A DNA stretch of 60,000 nt, from positions 22,755,201 to 22,815,200 of the forward strand of contig NC_092670.1 of assembly GCF_964355755.1 (NCBI RefSeq), in the 5' to 3' direction. This DNA is from Antedon mediterranea. Its lineage: Eukaryota > Echinodermata > Crinoidea > Comatulida > Antedonidae. The notes under the pieces are model-generated. The model saw only the letters and a program-made list of their open reading frames with translations. It was not told the origin of the DNA and ran no database searches. This document shows positions 33,021 through 45,880 of this stretch, piece by piece; positions within the stretch are counted from its first letter, which is position 1, and the number at the start of each line of letters is the position of its first letter. The position numbers were made by a program, and so were the translations under genes.

Positions 33021-34604
33021 TTTTGGTTTTTTATATTTGTTTAATCTCGACTACTTCTACAATTTCTGTAGACTTTCTTCATCCTTTCAACTGCCTATAG
33101 CCACTATTAACAAGTGTGAATGACTTGGTTATTTAATCATATAAAACAGAGAATGTATTTGATTTATCAGGGTGTTAATTATTCGTAGATTGCCTCAATT
33201 TATCATGCGGTTTCTTTGAATCACAAATAATGTTTAGAAATTTTCCCGTAATCTGAATTTCATATCTGTCGTACTTTATTCGGTTGTTGCACTCGAAATA
33301 AGTGCAATTTGGTTTTATTTCATCACTTTGTGGATATTTTCCATCTTGCATTTGGCGGATACTTTGATATTCTATATATATTTAAAACATAGAGCATCAA
33401 CTATAACTAACAAAATAGAAATGGTTTTTTGTATATGGAGAGGGAGACTTTTTTTAAGAAACCTAATTATGGCAAAAAAAACGAATGTAATGGAACACAA
33501 GCCCAGCTGCATAAATGTGACCAACCCATGTACGACTATATTCAAAATGAGGTTTTGCACAGTATAGCAAGATGATGATGAACTTTTTAAAAAAAATGTC
33601 ATGATTACCAAAATATATACATTTTATGATTTTACTTAGTTGAGATTTGTGCCTTCTTAAAATGTTGACGATTGAAGATACTCTATCCTTCTTTTACTTG
33701 GACTTCACTTCACTAAAAATATTCACAATGAATGGTTTAGTATATAATAATGACATGGACTATTTTTAATACTTTAAATATAAAGATAACCTTATATAGG
33801 ATAGACAGAAAAAAGTTCTGTTAAAATGAATATAGTAGGTAGTTGTAAGATAGTTATGGCATGTAATCTCTATCTCGATGTACTACATCACAACCCAAGA
33901 AGAAGAAGTGATTTGTAGGCTAAACTAGAATAACAAATGGATGATATATAAGCCAAGGCTTGCTATAGATATTAGATTTAGTACTTTGGATTAGAAAAAA
34001 TTGGGTTATCTGTCATTTATGTTTCATGCCCTCTATAGTTTAAAACAGCAAACGAGTGATGTCATGTGGGTTGTAACTAGAACCAGCTCTCAACGCCTTC
34101 GGCAATCGCATTCCAAACCATGTCTCATCTACCACCTCCGAGGCATCTCTATATTTTTCTTGGCAACAAACGAAGCAAAATTTCTTTCATTTTCCACCAC
34201 TCTACACTTGGCCTTCTTGCTTCAATCAGTAAAATCATTTGAAAAAATAATTGATTCCCTTGCTCTAGAAATACTAATAAGGTCGTAATTCTATAAAGAA
34301 AGCACTCGGGCTAAATAGCCTCTTGTCGATGCTGTTTAACCAGTTAACGTTATGCCTCCAGAAATGTACGATGTTCAAAAAGTATATAAACAGATTTAGT
34401 TAATTGTCGGCCATATGCTTAGATTAAAATATTATCTTAGAGAAAATTTGATTTCTGTACTGTTGTGTTTTCGAAAAAAATAATTCAGTTCTTTACTTTT
34501 AAAGGATAAATATAAATTAGATAATAAAATAGTGGTTTGGGCAATATGCAGATATATCTATATATCTTTACTGTTAAGGAATGATATTGTTGGTACAATT
34601 TGGA

Positions 34605-34755
34605 ACCACTATTTGGGGAAATCCCTATTGAGGGGATACTTTCCTGTGAAACGGAGAAGAGGAAATATATGTTTTAATTTCACAACCAACCCCCTATTAA
34701 GAGGACACTTTGTTTGGTCCTAAAGGTGTCCCCTTATCAGGAGTTCTACTATAAC
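34605..34755. repeat. Relic of GTGTCCCC family
   Basis: Contains GAGGGGATACTTTCCTGTGA, CTATTAAGAGGACACTTTGT and AAGGTGTCCCCTTATCAGGA then GTTCTACTATA. It is one of the better-preserved copies. Confidence 0.7.
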
Positions 34756-36750
34756 AGAATCTTATATTTAAAGATCTTTATTGTTTTGAGCATCAACACA
34801 TTTTTCTAGGGCAAGTGAGTTTGATTACAGTTGCTAGGTAACTAACGATGGAGATTGTGATGAATCAAAATATTTTCAAACTAAGAATTAAAATGAGAAG
34901 ATTATTCTACCATTTCAAGTAATAACTTTAAATAATCAAATCGAGCGTCTTCTTTTTTTAAGCAGATTTGAATTATTTTCTGTTTTTTCCTCTCGTGCGT
35001 GAATAAGATTGAATTCATATAAACAGAAAATTGTGAATCTAAAAAAATTGGTGTTTTTTAGAATGGCTGCGAATCTGATATAAAAGAAATAAAAACAAAC
35101 CAACAACAAAAATTATAGGTCTAAAATGTTAAAACATATATTTCAATATTTAAAACATTATATAGGCATACTTGCAAGGATATCAAAGAAACATTATGTT
35201 TCTTTGTCATATTTGGTTATAATTCATAAGGCAATTCAAAATAGAACTTGTTTACATTGTTGTGCTACACATCGCTCACAAAACAAAGGTCATTAATATT
35301 ATGGTTAAAACCAAAATATATTTTAATTTCATTTTCTATACTAATACTACTGAAAATAGAACTTAAAAAAACCCTGTGCATATATAATTAATAAAAACAA
35401 GTCAATAACTAAAAAGATAGTAATACTAAAGTTTCATGTACAATATCCACTTTCAGTTATCATACAATATATCTTTATCCGGCCCTCATGGGGAATTTAA
35501 AAAAGAGGGGATGGGTTGCATCAGTGTACAAATACATATGAAATTTTAAGTTTATATGAAATTTATATAATTGGTTTTAAAGTCTGATAGCAATAATAAT
35601 AATAATAATATTTTTCGGTCACAAAAAATAATAACCAGGAGTGAGAATAGGCTAAAGCCCAAAGAGATTCTGCACTCACTCACTCCATACAATACAAACA
35701 GTTAAAATAAAACCTTAAAGAAGAAAATTAAACAATTGTACATACAAATAATACATAACATGAAATAAAGTGTTTTGTTAGAGTAGCCTAAAATATTGAA
35801 ATTTTTATGTTATTTGATATTTGCTCCCATAGTCTAGGAAAGGAAACAAATACAGAATTATGAAAAGTAATATAATTCAAACAACAATAAAATGAAATGA
35901 ATTTATTTTAAGGTTATAGTTTGCAAGTAAATTAAGTGCAAGTCATTAGGTAGTACTACACATTCTGTATAGAGAGCATAGTTTAAATTAAACTCGACTA
36001 CAAAGTGTTAGTAAACGGACATATTTATCTTGCATACAGTAGACATAGGTACTTGTACATTAAATTCATATTGTTCCTAACCAGTGGAAAACTTTTTTAT
36101 TACTCGATCTGTATTACTTTTTTAATACTTTAACTGGATGACAAACTGATACACTTTTTATACTTTTATAACACTGATTACGTATTTGTAGTTTTGTGAG
36201 GTTTCTACTTTTTTACAACAACTGTAAAAAAGATTGGATGAAAGAAAGATTGATGAGACGTGAATTGAATGAGACAGGTTGACAATAGTAGCCAAATTGA
36301 AATACTTATTTTCGGATTTCATTTGTCCAACTGAACAATCCTTATTGATTATTTTCTTACGATAGAACGAGATATGGTTATCGCGCTTATATGACACGCC
36401 ACTAACGCTACAAAACATCGCAGAATGCGTAGGATGTTGTTTCCAAAAATTTCCAAAAATAGGGTTAGTTACTGAAAGTGTCACAACAGTAGATGTTTAT
36501 TACACTATTGTAGTATTTAGTTTGTGTGATGTAAAAGATTTTTTTTCCAGAAAGGGTATAACTGTAGGCCTATATATAATTTGTTGGCAAAGAGTTTATA
36601 TTACTTAGAGAGTTCAATATAATGACAGCCCAAAAGGGATTTACCATAGAGAGTGACTGTCACAGTGGCTGCATCACATTGGCCAATCAAGTTATGCTCC
36701 CTCCCCCTATTCGGTAATTCATTGTACGCCTTTGTTGTAGTGTGTTAAGC

Positions 36751-36791
36751 GTAAAAGTTATATATTATATAATGTAATATATAACTTTTAC
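36751..36791. other. Perfect 17-bp stem hairpin
   Basis: GTAAAAGTTATATATTA pairs base for base with TAATATATAACTTTTAC around a 7-base loop. Confidence 0.75.
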
Positions 36792-37388
36792 CTGAAATTC
36801 ATTGCCATTCTGTAGTTTAATATATAATGTATATTTATGTATATTAAATGTATGTTCTGATTTAGGGTGGTTCTTGATAATTATTAGTTTTATATACCAA
36901 ATAAAGATTGTCATAGCATATTGCAATATAATGTTGAAACATAATTTACAATTATAAGCCTAAGGCATCCCCAGATATAAATCCCACTTTTCTTATACAT
37001 ATAATTATATTCTTTTTTTATGTTATTTACACCGTTGTATGTTGTCATCAGTGTCAGCTGCGTTAATATCAGTTTCATAGCTATCTTGTCATCGGCTCTT
37101 CGATCTTCTCTTCTGTCGCCTTCATATTAACCACCAACAGAATACCTTTAATGGATTTCACAAATGTGTACAGGGGGAATCCACAATAGCGATTGCCACA
37201 GGGAATAGTAATGGAAAGTATACCTACTGATGATATATTTATCAATAATTACAATGAAATGATATTATCAAAACCCCTGATCAAAACATGCTATTTCTAA
37301 ACACAATGTGTCCATATAAGATGTATTCAGTATTATAACACACCTGGGTGTGTTCTTGTAATATTTGATTGGTTGATTTTGTGTCACA

Positions 37389-37967
37389 TGCAGTTCAGGA
37401 TTTAGTTCTATCTGATAGTTAAAGTTCTATTTAATGGTTCTATTGCACAGCAGCCATTTTAAATGCAGTTTAGTATTTAGTTCTATTTGACACTTAAAGT
37501 TCTATTTAATAGTTCTATTGCACAGCAGCCATTTTAAATGCAGTTTAGTATTTAGTTCTATTGGAAGGTTAAAGTTCTATTTAATGGTTTTATTGCACAG
37601 CAGCCATTTTAAATGCAGTTTAGTATTTAGTTCTATTTGACACTTAAAGTTCTATTTAATAGTTCTATTTCACAGCAGCCATTTTAAATGCAGTTTAGTA
37701 TTTAGTTCTATTGGAAGGTTAAAGTTCTATTTAATGGTTTTATTGCACAGCAGCCATTTTAAATGCAGTTTAGTATTTAGTTCTATTTGACAGTTAAAGT
37801 TCTATTTAATAGTTCTATTGCACAGCAGCCATTTTAAATGCAGTTCAGTATTTAGTTCTATTGCATGGTTAAAGTTCTATTTAATAGTTCTATTGCACAG
37901 CAGCCATTTTAAATGCAGTTCAGTATTTAGTTCTATTGCATGGTTAAAGTTCTATTTAATGGTTCTA
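37389..37967. repeat. 75-bp tandem array with 150-bp higher-order period
   Basis: Seven to eight copies of a unit containing CAGCAGCCATTTTAAATGCA and TAGTATTTAGTTCTATT. Two subtypes (TTGACACTTAAAG and TTGGAAGGTTAAAG) alternate in the middle. The 3' copies have a third subtype (TTGCATGGTTAAAG). Confidence 0.93.
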
Positions 37968-38321
37968 GCGATCATATAGTTTGTCGTAAATATAGTTTCA
38001 GATTTGGTCGACTACTCATGATTGGTCAAACGTTCTTCAATGATATTGTATGGCAGCTAGTATATAGCATAAAAAGGCGATTTATCTATGTTTAAATGGC
38101 AAGTTAATTAGCATTAGTTAATGATATCCTGTTAAAGATGTATAATGTTGGATTATGATGCCTTTAATGGATTTATTTGCCATTTGCTGTTAAAACCTTG
38201 GGGACAATTCATAAGTTAACGATTACAAAATGCTCATCGCAAAATGTCATGTTAAGCTAAATAGATTAGGTTATGCAGTATCTAATTCTATCCAGTGTTT
38301 TTTTTGTTTTTTTTTACAGTA

Positions 38322-38392
38322 GACCCTACTATTAATGGGACACCTTCAAAACCCAACAAATTGTCTCCTTAATAGAGGTAGTCAGAAGCTAC
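38322..38392. repeat. Relic of GTGTCCCC family
   Basis: CAGTAGACCCTACTATTAAT and GGGACACCTTCAAAACCCAA then TTGTCTCCTTAATAGAGGT. Confidence 0.55.
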
Positions 38393-39067
38393 AAATTATA
38401 CCTTCTCAAAATTAAAAAGTCTGTTAATTAACTATTAAAGTATAATGGTATGGTACGCAAAATAATGAAACACAGTATCATACGTCATTTAATATTTCAA
38501 CACTTAACTATGTCGTCATCCAAAAAGTGCTTTAGGCATTTCTCGCATAATGGCTATACTTAATTGTTGCATAGAGTTCCCTATATCAGTTTTTGTTTCA
38601 AGAATGCATGTTTTCATTACTATATTTATGCAATTTTGTTTCAAAAAGGATCGTGATTTTCAGGACAAATTTGCTCTGCATGCCCACTACATGTGAACCG
38701 TTCTGCCTTGGACAACCACTGTCATTGGTATGTTGCGGCCATCAGGCAAACATATGTGGCCTTTGACAGCTTAGCCACCCAGACAAAACACTGAGTCATT
38801 TTTGTGATTTATATAAACTAATGCAATATGTTTAATTTCATTATTTATTCGATCTATTTCAACATAAACTTAACAAAAAAAAATGAAATTGGGGAGACCA
38901 GGGTCAACCTAAGTGAACTTAATCACTGTAGATGAGCTGGTTGACCCAACCTCAAAGTCAGTATAGACACAGAATACAATTAATGAATCAAAATGAATGT
39001 GAACTTTTCTAATGAAGGCTGAGCAGCATCTGTCAATGATCTGTTTAAAATAATTATTTATTGATTA

Positions 39068-39235
39068 GTAGAATCTCTTTTAATATTGGGATACCTTCAG
39101 GACCCAATAAAGTGTCCCCTTAAAATATAGGTGTCCACTGAATACAGGTTGGCGTCATAGTGTTGACACATATATTTACCCCTCATATCACTTGTTTAAT
39201 AAGAAAGTGGTGTACTAATGGTGGAGTTCTACAGT
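39068..39235. repeat. Relic of GTGTCCCC family
   Basis: GTAGAATCTCTTTTAATATT, AAAGTGTCCCCTTAAAATAT, GTGTCCACTGAATACAGG and GGAGTTCTACAGTA. Confidence 0.6.
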
Positions 39236-39588
39236 ATTATCATTTTTTATTTTGAATGATATTTTGAAGTTACAATCTGAATTCATCTGTAATTATTTCT
39301 TATTTCATGCCGTGAAGTGTACCGACTTTTGACAATCAAAAATGTAATTGATAATGATTAAACAATAAGAGACGAACAACGGTAGATGATGAGCTCCTTA
39401 GAAACCGATGCCATTTATTGTCATGGTAACCATAAAAAAAGAATATTTGACGTTGTCGGTATAAAAAAGGTAATATGCTGTAGTTGATGAATATTTCTAG
39501 ACTGGCAATTCACCGCTTTTTATTAGATCACTTTAGTGGCATTCTTATTATTAATTGTTTTAATAAAACATTTTTTTCAAGACTAGTT

Positions 39589-39660
39589 GGGGGGGGGGGG
39601 GGCGAGGGCGGGTTACACACACAGTCACTGATCATAACTGGGCCCTCTAGGAGACCATTC
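39589..39660 (-). repeat. G14 tract fused to a repeat family X fragment
   Basis: Fourteen Gs (39589-39602) precede GTCACTGATCATAACTGGGC and CCTCTAGGAGACC, the complement of the segment at about 17190-17230. Confidence 0.65.
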
Positions 39661-42600
39661 TTTTACAGTACTTATAAATAAATTACAAATTCTAAATTAA
39701 AATTCTTTGGTCAAAAAATAAATATACAGTAAATAAAACTAAACAAATAAGACAGGTCTAATATTCAATTGAAATTACAAATGGTGAAAATATAAATATT
39801 AGTTGGTAGAATATCAATTATTAATTTTGTAAATTACAATTTTGTGCCGTAGGGCCCCTCTGAAGAGCACTGAGAGGGCTACCCTACTGAAAGAATATGG
39901 AATACATAAATAAAATATCAAATAATAATTTGCAACACGTAATTGTTTCAATATTGTTTATGTCATAAAGTTGAAAACTGTATGGAGCTATTCCAGTTGG
40001 TTATCATACCCACCAAAGGCTATTCCAATTAGTTGCTTACCCCCTGTGGTTATATTCCCACCTGCAAAAACATGAATCTGTCCATACTCAGCATGAAAGC
40101 TAGGTTAAGGGCGGACATTTTCGATCAGATTTCATGTGAACGCTTAATTTTATCGGTATGGGTGTAATTGGAATTTTAAGGCATGCCAGTTTTGTTTTCG
40201 TTTGGTTTCATATTTACATTTTGTCAATTTCATTCTGTTTACTTCGTGCACTAACATTACTATTTATAGACTTGATAATGGATGTTAACAGTAATAATAA
40301 TAATTGTATTTTTCCTGTTTGTAACAGAGGCACCATTTCCTTAATAATAAAAAACGAACCGTACCGTATCATAATCTTATTTTATAAGATACAGTAGTTA
40401 TATTAATAATATTTACTCAACAAAGTGTAGAATACATTGAAATTAACTTTAAAAATATGTCAATAACTTCATTCCAAAATACAATTAATGCAACATTTAA
40501 ACTAAGTTTTCTTTTCTAAAACTGATTTCTATTTTTAATGTATATTTTCTCTATTTATTATTTTGATTATTGTTTGTCTTTAATTTATTATGTTTGTTAT
40601 GATATTTCCAGTTACTGTACCCATGGAGTATTCTTTACTCCACATCATGTGGATCAAACACTTATGGAAACATACTCCCATAATGCAGCTAGTAATCTGC
40701 GCAAAGTTGTGTCTTGATCTAACCAGGTTTCCATTTATATTCTTTACTTTAACACTTTGGAAATCAGTGCACTAGTATTGAAAGTGCCTGCAAAATCAAG
40801 AAAGAATAATAAATAAATAAATAAATACATTTTTAAAAACCCCAATATATATATATTAAAATTATAATTTGTATCTGATTATTTTCATCATGATTAGCCT
40901 GACAGCCAATGCAATGGCAGAACCAGCGTGTATTTTCTATACCTTAAATTGTTACTAATATTTTTTTAAGTTATTTGTAATTCATCAAAACGAACCTAGT
41001 TTTTTAAACCTATGTAAATACTCCTATGATAAAAATGGAAGAACCTTAAAGGCGGTGGTATAGCTTACATATGATGTCATAGATACGCCTCCGTGTGATC
41101 TATTGAAACATAATTATTCAAAAATTGAGTCCTGTGAAGATTTGACCTTGTTGTTCTCATCTCCTTCCAGCTACTTTACTCTACTCCATCCTCATTGTTG
41201 CTCTTCACATTGTTTCCTTGAGTTGAGATTTGGTTTTAAAAACGTAATCATTACTGTTATTTGTATTTGTATTGTACTATATGACAAATTATGCAGATTC
41301 AGATTAATGATTAAAGGTAAATGGCACACATTCCTGTCATAACTATACTTGTATTATATCATCCTTTATTTCAAATAAAAAACATAAGAATGCAAACATC
41401 CCAGGTCACAGGTTGGAAGACCAAGCATATGCATGGTAAACAAGACAACAAATACAAAACACTTAAAAAAAGAAGGTAAAAATAGTAGAAAACGCATCCA
41501 AAAAATGCGTGAAATTCAGATTGTTATAAAAAAAAAACAAATTACAGTTAAAAATGACATTATGAGTGAACAAAAATGAAACGCCAAATAACTTAATACA
41601 ATTTTTTGCTCTGGGTGGAAGGTACTCATGTAGCCACAATATAATATTTCACTTTTTAGTATAGCTCTTTTTTTCATAGAAATATTTCAGCTTTCTTAAT
41701 CGGTTGTAAATGGTTTGGCAATTTCAAATGTTTTATAAAGTTCCTTCTTGTATGCGAGGATGCGAAGATTTTCAGTTGATTACTACTGAGAATTTGATCA
41801 AGGATTTGACGCAATTCAGCTGTTATCACATGACCTATATTTCAACACTTAAGAAATACTTTTGTACACTACTATTATATTCTGTTGTTGTTAATTTAAA
41901 CGCTAAGAACTTGAAATTGAATCACATCTACAGATACTTATGTGTAGAAGCTATTAAATCTGAAATGTAAAAGCATATTTTAAATTGCTTAGTTCCGTAA
42001 CATTTAATGGGAAATTTAATGAAACATTGCATTTTGAAGGAATTTGTTGCCCTACACAAGTTGATGTACCATGTGAATTTCTTTCATTTCATTTTTTTAA
42101 ATTCAATTCTCGTTTATTAAAAAGAAGTTCCATTGCAGAAAAATCTGAATTGCGCCAAATTTACATACTAATAAAAAAAGTATATAAATACTGTATAACA
42201 TTTTTCTTAAATTTTGTATAGATAACTGTACTCAACAACTTATTGTTTATCTGTATATTCCAAACTATTAATTATAATTATATTGGTTTTATAACATACC
42301 TATTCATAAAATTCATTCAATTAATTCACTGATTTTAGGTTGAATGAACTAGACAGCTACGGTAGGTGGGAAGCTACAGTATGTTATTGAAAAGGCAACT
42401 CTCAAATTTTGGCCGCAAAGTAGAAACATGTTGGTTTTCGAAAGTGCAACAGTCAGAAAATTCTCAAAATGCTTACAAAAAGCTGAACCTACAGCAGAAC
42501 CATTTAATAGAATCATTAAATAGAACATTTACTGTGCGATATAATTATTACACAATGGCACATGATATGAAATTAACCAATCAGATAAGGATACAATGAG

Positions 42601-43437
42601 TTGTGTTTTAATATACAGTATACAGTACATTTTTATTTAAAATATAATGTTAAAATAAATGTGTGAAATTTGAAAAGCTCTCTTTGCAATACTAATATTA
42701 TACTAATACAATTTTGCAATGAAAATTGGGTTTTCTCATACAAAATGTAGAACTAATTATTTTTTTAAGTCTAGCTATTTAGAGTGTGGGAATGTAAATA
42801 TAGAAACACAGTATATTCTCTATTCCATAGGTATTAAAAAATAATATGGTATTTGAATTCTATTAATTAAAATGATTAATTTCCAATTTAAGTGCTAATT
42901 AAAATGAATTTGTAAGTGTGAAAAATTGAAGGGCTGTATAATCAACTATTAATTATTTATTATCAACACTTTTTTGGTTTCTGTATCATAACTAGAATAT
43001 GGTATTTGTTACAATTTTTGTTCCAAGGCACAATTAAATGAATTAATAAGACACATAATATAGACTAACATATACAATAAGTAGCTGATTCATCGTACTG
43101 TCTATGGTATCTATATTATAGTATATTGTTAATATTGTATATATATAAATCATACTGTAAGTTATAGAAACAGTGCTCATATTCGGAACATGATCTCATA
43201 ATCACGTTGAGCATAGCTCATTGGCGAAAGTTCTGTATTTTTTAGTTGGATGAAAAAATGTCTTTATTATATATGAATTCTGTAATACAGCGTCACACAT
43301 GTATCACATGTGATATATTTATAGTAGGCCATATGCATGTAGCCATAGCCTTAACATTAATATTCAGGTGCCACACTATATGTATTGCAGAATTTGCCTG
43401 TAATAATGGGCAGTGCCACATGTGATGCATATACTGT

Positions 43438-43630
43438 ATAAGACTGTATCAAATCTTTATGTGACAAAAAAATGTGATGTGCCCATATATAATACTATAC
43501 TGTACTTTACTTTATTGCCAACCAAATCAACATAAACAATTATCATTGACAAAAGGTGATAAGATGATGATGTCATATCACTATCATATTTGGGCATATC
43601 GCTACCATATTTGGGCACATCAAACTTTCC
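43438..43630 (-). mobile_element. TA-type MITE, diverged, with internal insertion
   Basis: Has TTTATGTGACAAAAAAATGT then GATGTGCCCATATA. After about 85 unrelated bases it continues with TTTGGGCATATCGCTACCAT and ATTTGGGCACATCA. Both termini are lost or badly decayed. Confidence 0.7.
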
Positions 43631-43899
43631 AGCTACTTGAAGTTTAGGCTTTCGATACCTCCATGCAGTATTGTGTGTGAGAAAGTCTTACATAAACTTA
43701 TTAGAAGATATAAAAGTGAATGAGAAATAAACATACTTCATCGTGACACAATGCACTTCTTTATAGTTCAGTTCTATGAGGTTGAAAAGTATGATGAAGA
43801 CTATAAAACAAGAAAGTCTTTTTAATAAGGGTGAAGTAGGTAATAAAACTAAACCATCTTGGTGAAGAAGACAGTCAAATTTTATTTGTAAAATTGGGA

Positions 43900-43968
43900 C
43901 TGTGTTTGCTAGAGTATGATGTCTTGCCTTGTCAGGGAGAGGTTGTAAGATCGAATCCTGTCAGAAGA
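43900..43968 (+). repeat. tRNA-derived SINE head
   Basis: TTGCTAGAGTATGATGTCTT resembles an A box arm, and GATCGAATCCTG a B box, about 45 bases apart. No full cloverleaf is seen. Confidence 0.4.
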
Positions 43969-44027
43969 ATTTATCACACAATCCATTTATGGGAGACTGT
44001 ATCCGTTGTGAGATATGTGGAAACATT

Positions 44028-44197
44028 ATAAAGCTATGTCTACACTACCAAACTAGTTTGACAGAAAAGTGTGATGTGCCCAAAAATGGTAGTGATAGGC
44101 CAAAAGATGGTAGTAATATGTATCATCATATATATCATCGTGTCCATATAATGGGCACATCACATTTTTTTGTCACATAAAGTTTGATAGTGTAGTT
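44028..44197 (+). mobile_element. TA-type MITE copy
   Basis: TA precedes AAGCTATGTCTACACTACCA. There are two inner GGTAGTGAT-type units, then ATGGGCACATCACATTTTTT and the right arm GTTTGATAGTGTAG, which ends early. Confidence 0.88.
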
Positions 44198-45121
44198 GTA
44201 CGTCCCACATAATCCATGATGCCCCATTTAAAATGACTGACACAGCAAACAAAATAAAGATGCCTCTTGCCTCAAATCACCTTATAATAACTTAACACAT
44301 TACATCTGCATCACAGCTGCTATAACAAAAGTTACAGACAAAAAATAGGATAAACGGTACACAGACTTGATCGTGTACAAGTACACCATAGCTATGGTAA
44401 TGATATACGTGAGACGAGAAGTAAACTTGGCGAAATTCATAGAACATAATTAGAAAAAAAATAACGGAACTTTATAAAAAGTATAGTAAAACATGTTTGC
44501 CCTAACAATAACATTTGAGTCTATTTAAAATGTTACTTTCCGTAGAGTGTAAATAGTCATCCATTTATTTGTCTAATAGTGTTTATCATTGATTATAAGC
44601 CTATGTATCATTTTAGGACATTGAATGAATTTAATTCATGTGTAGTACAAACCTTATTTTACTACAGAGTTTCTTGCAAACTGTTAAACAATATTGTATG
44701 TGTTACTAGTTACGGTGCCAGAATGCCTGGGTGCACAGATATTTATACCTACTAAAATATCACCATTTGTAATAATAGCTGCACAATCGTATCCATTCGT
44801 TTTCTGCTTCTTCTTCTGATCGTTTATTCGTCATAACATACTTTCACTTTTTTGTTGGTTTGCAGCAGGATAACCGATATAGATCCATCTGTTGCTATGA
44901 CATCTCGTAACTGAGCAGCGTCACTTGTTGACCTCTTGTAATTGAAGCTGCCGTTCTCATTGGTAAGAATTGTTTTTCTTTCATCGTTTCATCTATTCAT
45001 TCAGTTTTCTTTTCCTTTTCCTTTTCAATCTTATTTATAGAGGGTGACCCTAAACAGCGTATGTTGACAATCAAAGAGCCCTCATGATGAGTTATGATAA
45101 CTTTCTGTGATTGACACTGAC
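44198..45121. other. AT-rich intergenic DNA without genes
   Basis: No repeats or coding frames that I can support. Confidence 0.45.
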
Positions 45122-45430
45122 AGTGGCGGTGTGCATACTAGTACACCCCCTACTCGTCTCGAAAGATGTACTAGTTTCTTTAAAGTGCACATGAGCTAGA
45201 TGTGTACGCTGGACCTATGGTACCGATTATAGTCCTTATCCAAGAAGACATGTTCTACCACCAGAACCATGGAGCGAGTGAGCCTCAAACCCTTGCTGAT
45301 GTTATGGCTAGGTATTATGATTCCACTGTCTCATTTAAAATGTTGGATCGGCTTGGCCACTCACTTGCTCATCTGCAGTACAATCTTGCAGGAACAGATG
45401 TATACAATAAAAGTACACCCATTTGGTGTT
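45122..45430 (+). repeat. Repeat family X copy with SINE-like tail
   Basis: Shares CTACTCGTCTCGAAAGATGT, TTTCTTTAAAGTGCACATGA and GCTAGATGTGTACGCTGGAC with 17240-17330. Downstream, GAGCCTCAAACCCTTGCTGA on the complement reads as a B-box-like GGGTTTGAGGC. The open frames at 45202-45447 and 45269-45541 are translations of this repeat. Confidence 0.6.
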
Positions 45431-45880
45431 ACCGTACCTTCTCATAGCATAAGGGTACGTTCATACAATCAGTATTTGACTGTTGTTAACCGCAGAAGTG
45501 TTCCATCCACTTCTCTTCCATTTTCTTGTGTTATTTTCTGAAACGAATTATAAATATCTACCATGATTTGATATCTAGTTACCGTACCTCTCTCATAGCA
45601 TAAGGGTATGTTCATACAATCAGCATTTGACTGTTGTTAAACTCAGAAATGTTCCATCCACTTCTCTTTCATTTTCTCGTGTTATTTCCTGAAACGAATT
45701 ATAAATATCTACCATGATTTGATATCTAGTTACCGTACCTCTCTCATAGCATAAGGGTACGTTCATACAATCAGTATTTGACTATTGTTAAACTCAGAAA
45801 TGTTCCATCCACTTCTCTTTCATTTTCTCGTGTTATTTCCTGAAACGAATTATAAATATCTAACATGATTGATTGTACAC
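45430..45880. repeat. Three-copy 150-bp tandem repeat
   Basis: Units start TACCGTACCTTCTCATAGCA at 45430, 45580 and 45731 and share GAAATGTTCCATCCACTTCT and CTGAAACGAATTATAAATAT. Copies 2 and 3 are closer to each other than to copy 1. Confidence 0.9.

Larger units (their letters stand above)
33021..37388. other. AT-rich intergenic DNA without genes
   Basis: Contains a GTGTCCCC relic (34605-34755), an AAT microsatellite (35593-35612) and two hairpins (35184-35206 and 36751-36791). The 108-codon open frame on the minus strand at 36158-36484 is the longest here but shows no domain; I treat it as chance. Confidence 0.5.
37968..43438. other. AT-rich intergenic DNA without genes
   Basis: GTGTCCCC relics at 38322-38392 and 39068-39235, a G14 tract at 39589-39602 joined to a fragment of repeat family X, and a short ATAA run at 40808-40830. 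Open frames at 41103, 41710, 41985 and 42366 show no known domain. Confidence 0.5.

Noticed and set aside
34001-34288. 95-codon plus-strand frame
   Set aside because: No recognisable family and no supporting signals.
36158-36484. 108-codon minus-strand frame
   Set aside because: No domain, biased low-complexity composition, no start or splice context; such length is expected by chance in 40 kb.
45202-45541. Two overlapping plus-strand frames looking like an exon
   Set aside because: They lie over repeat family X and the 150-bp repeat, with no splice context or known domain.
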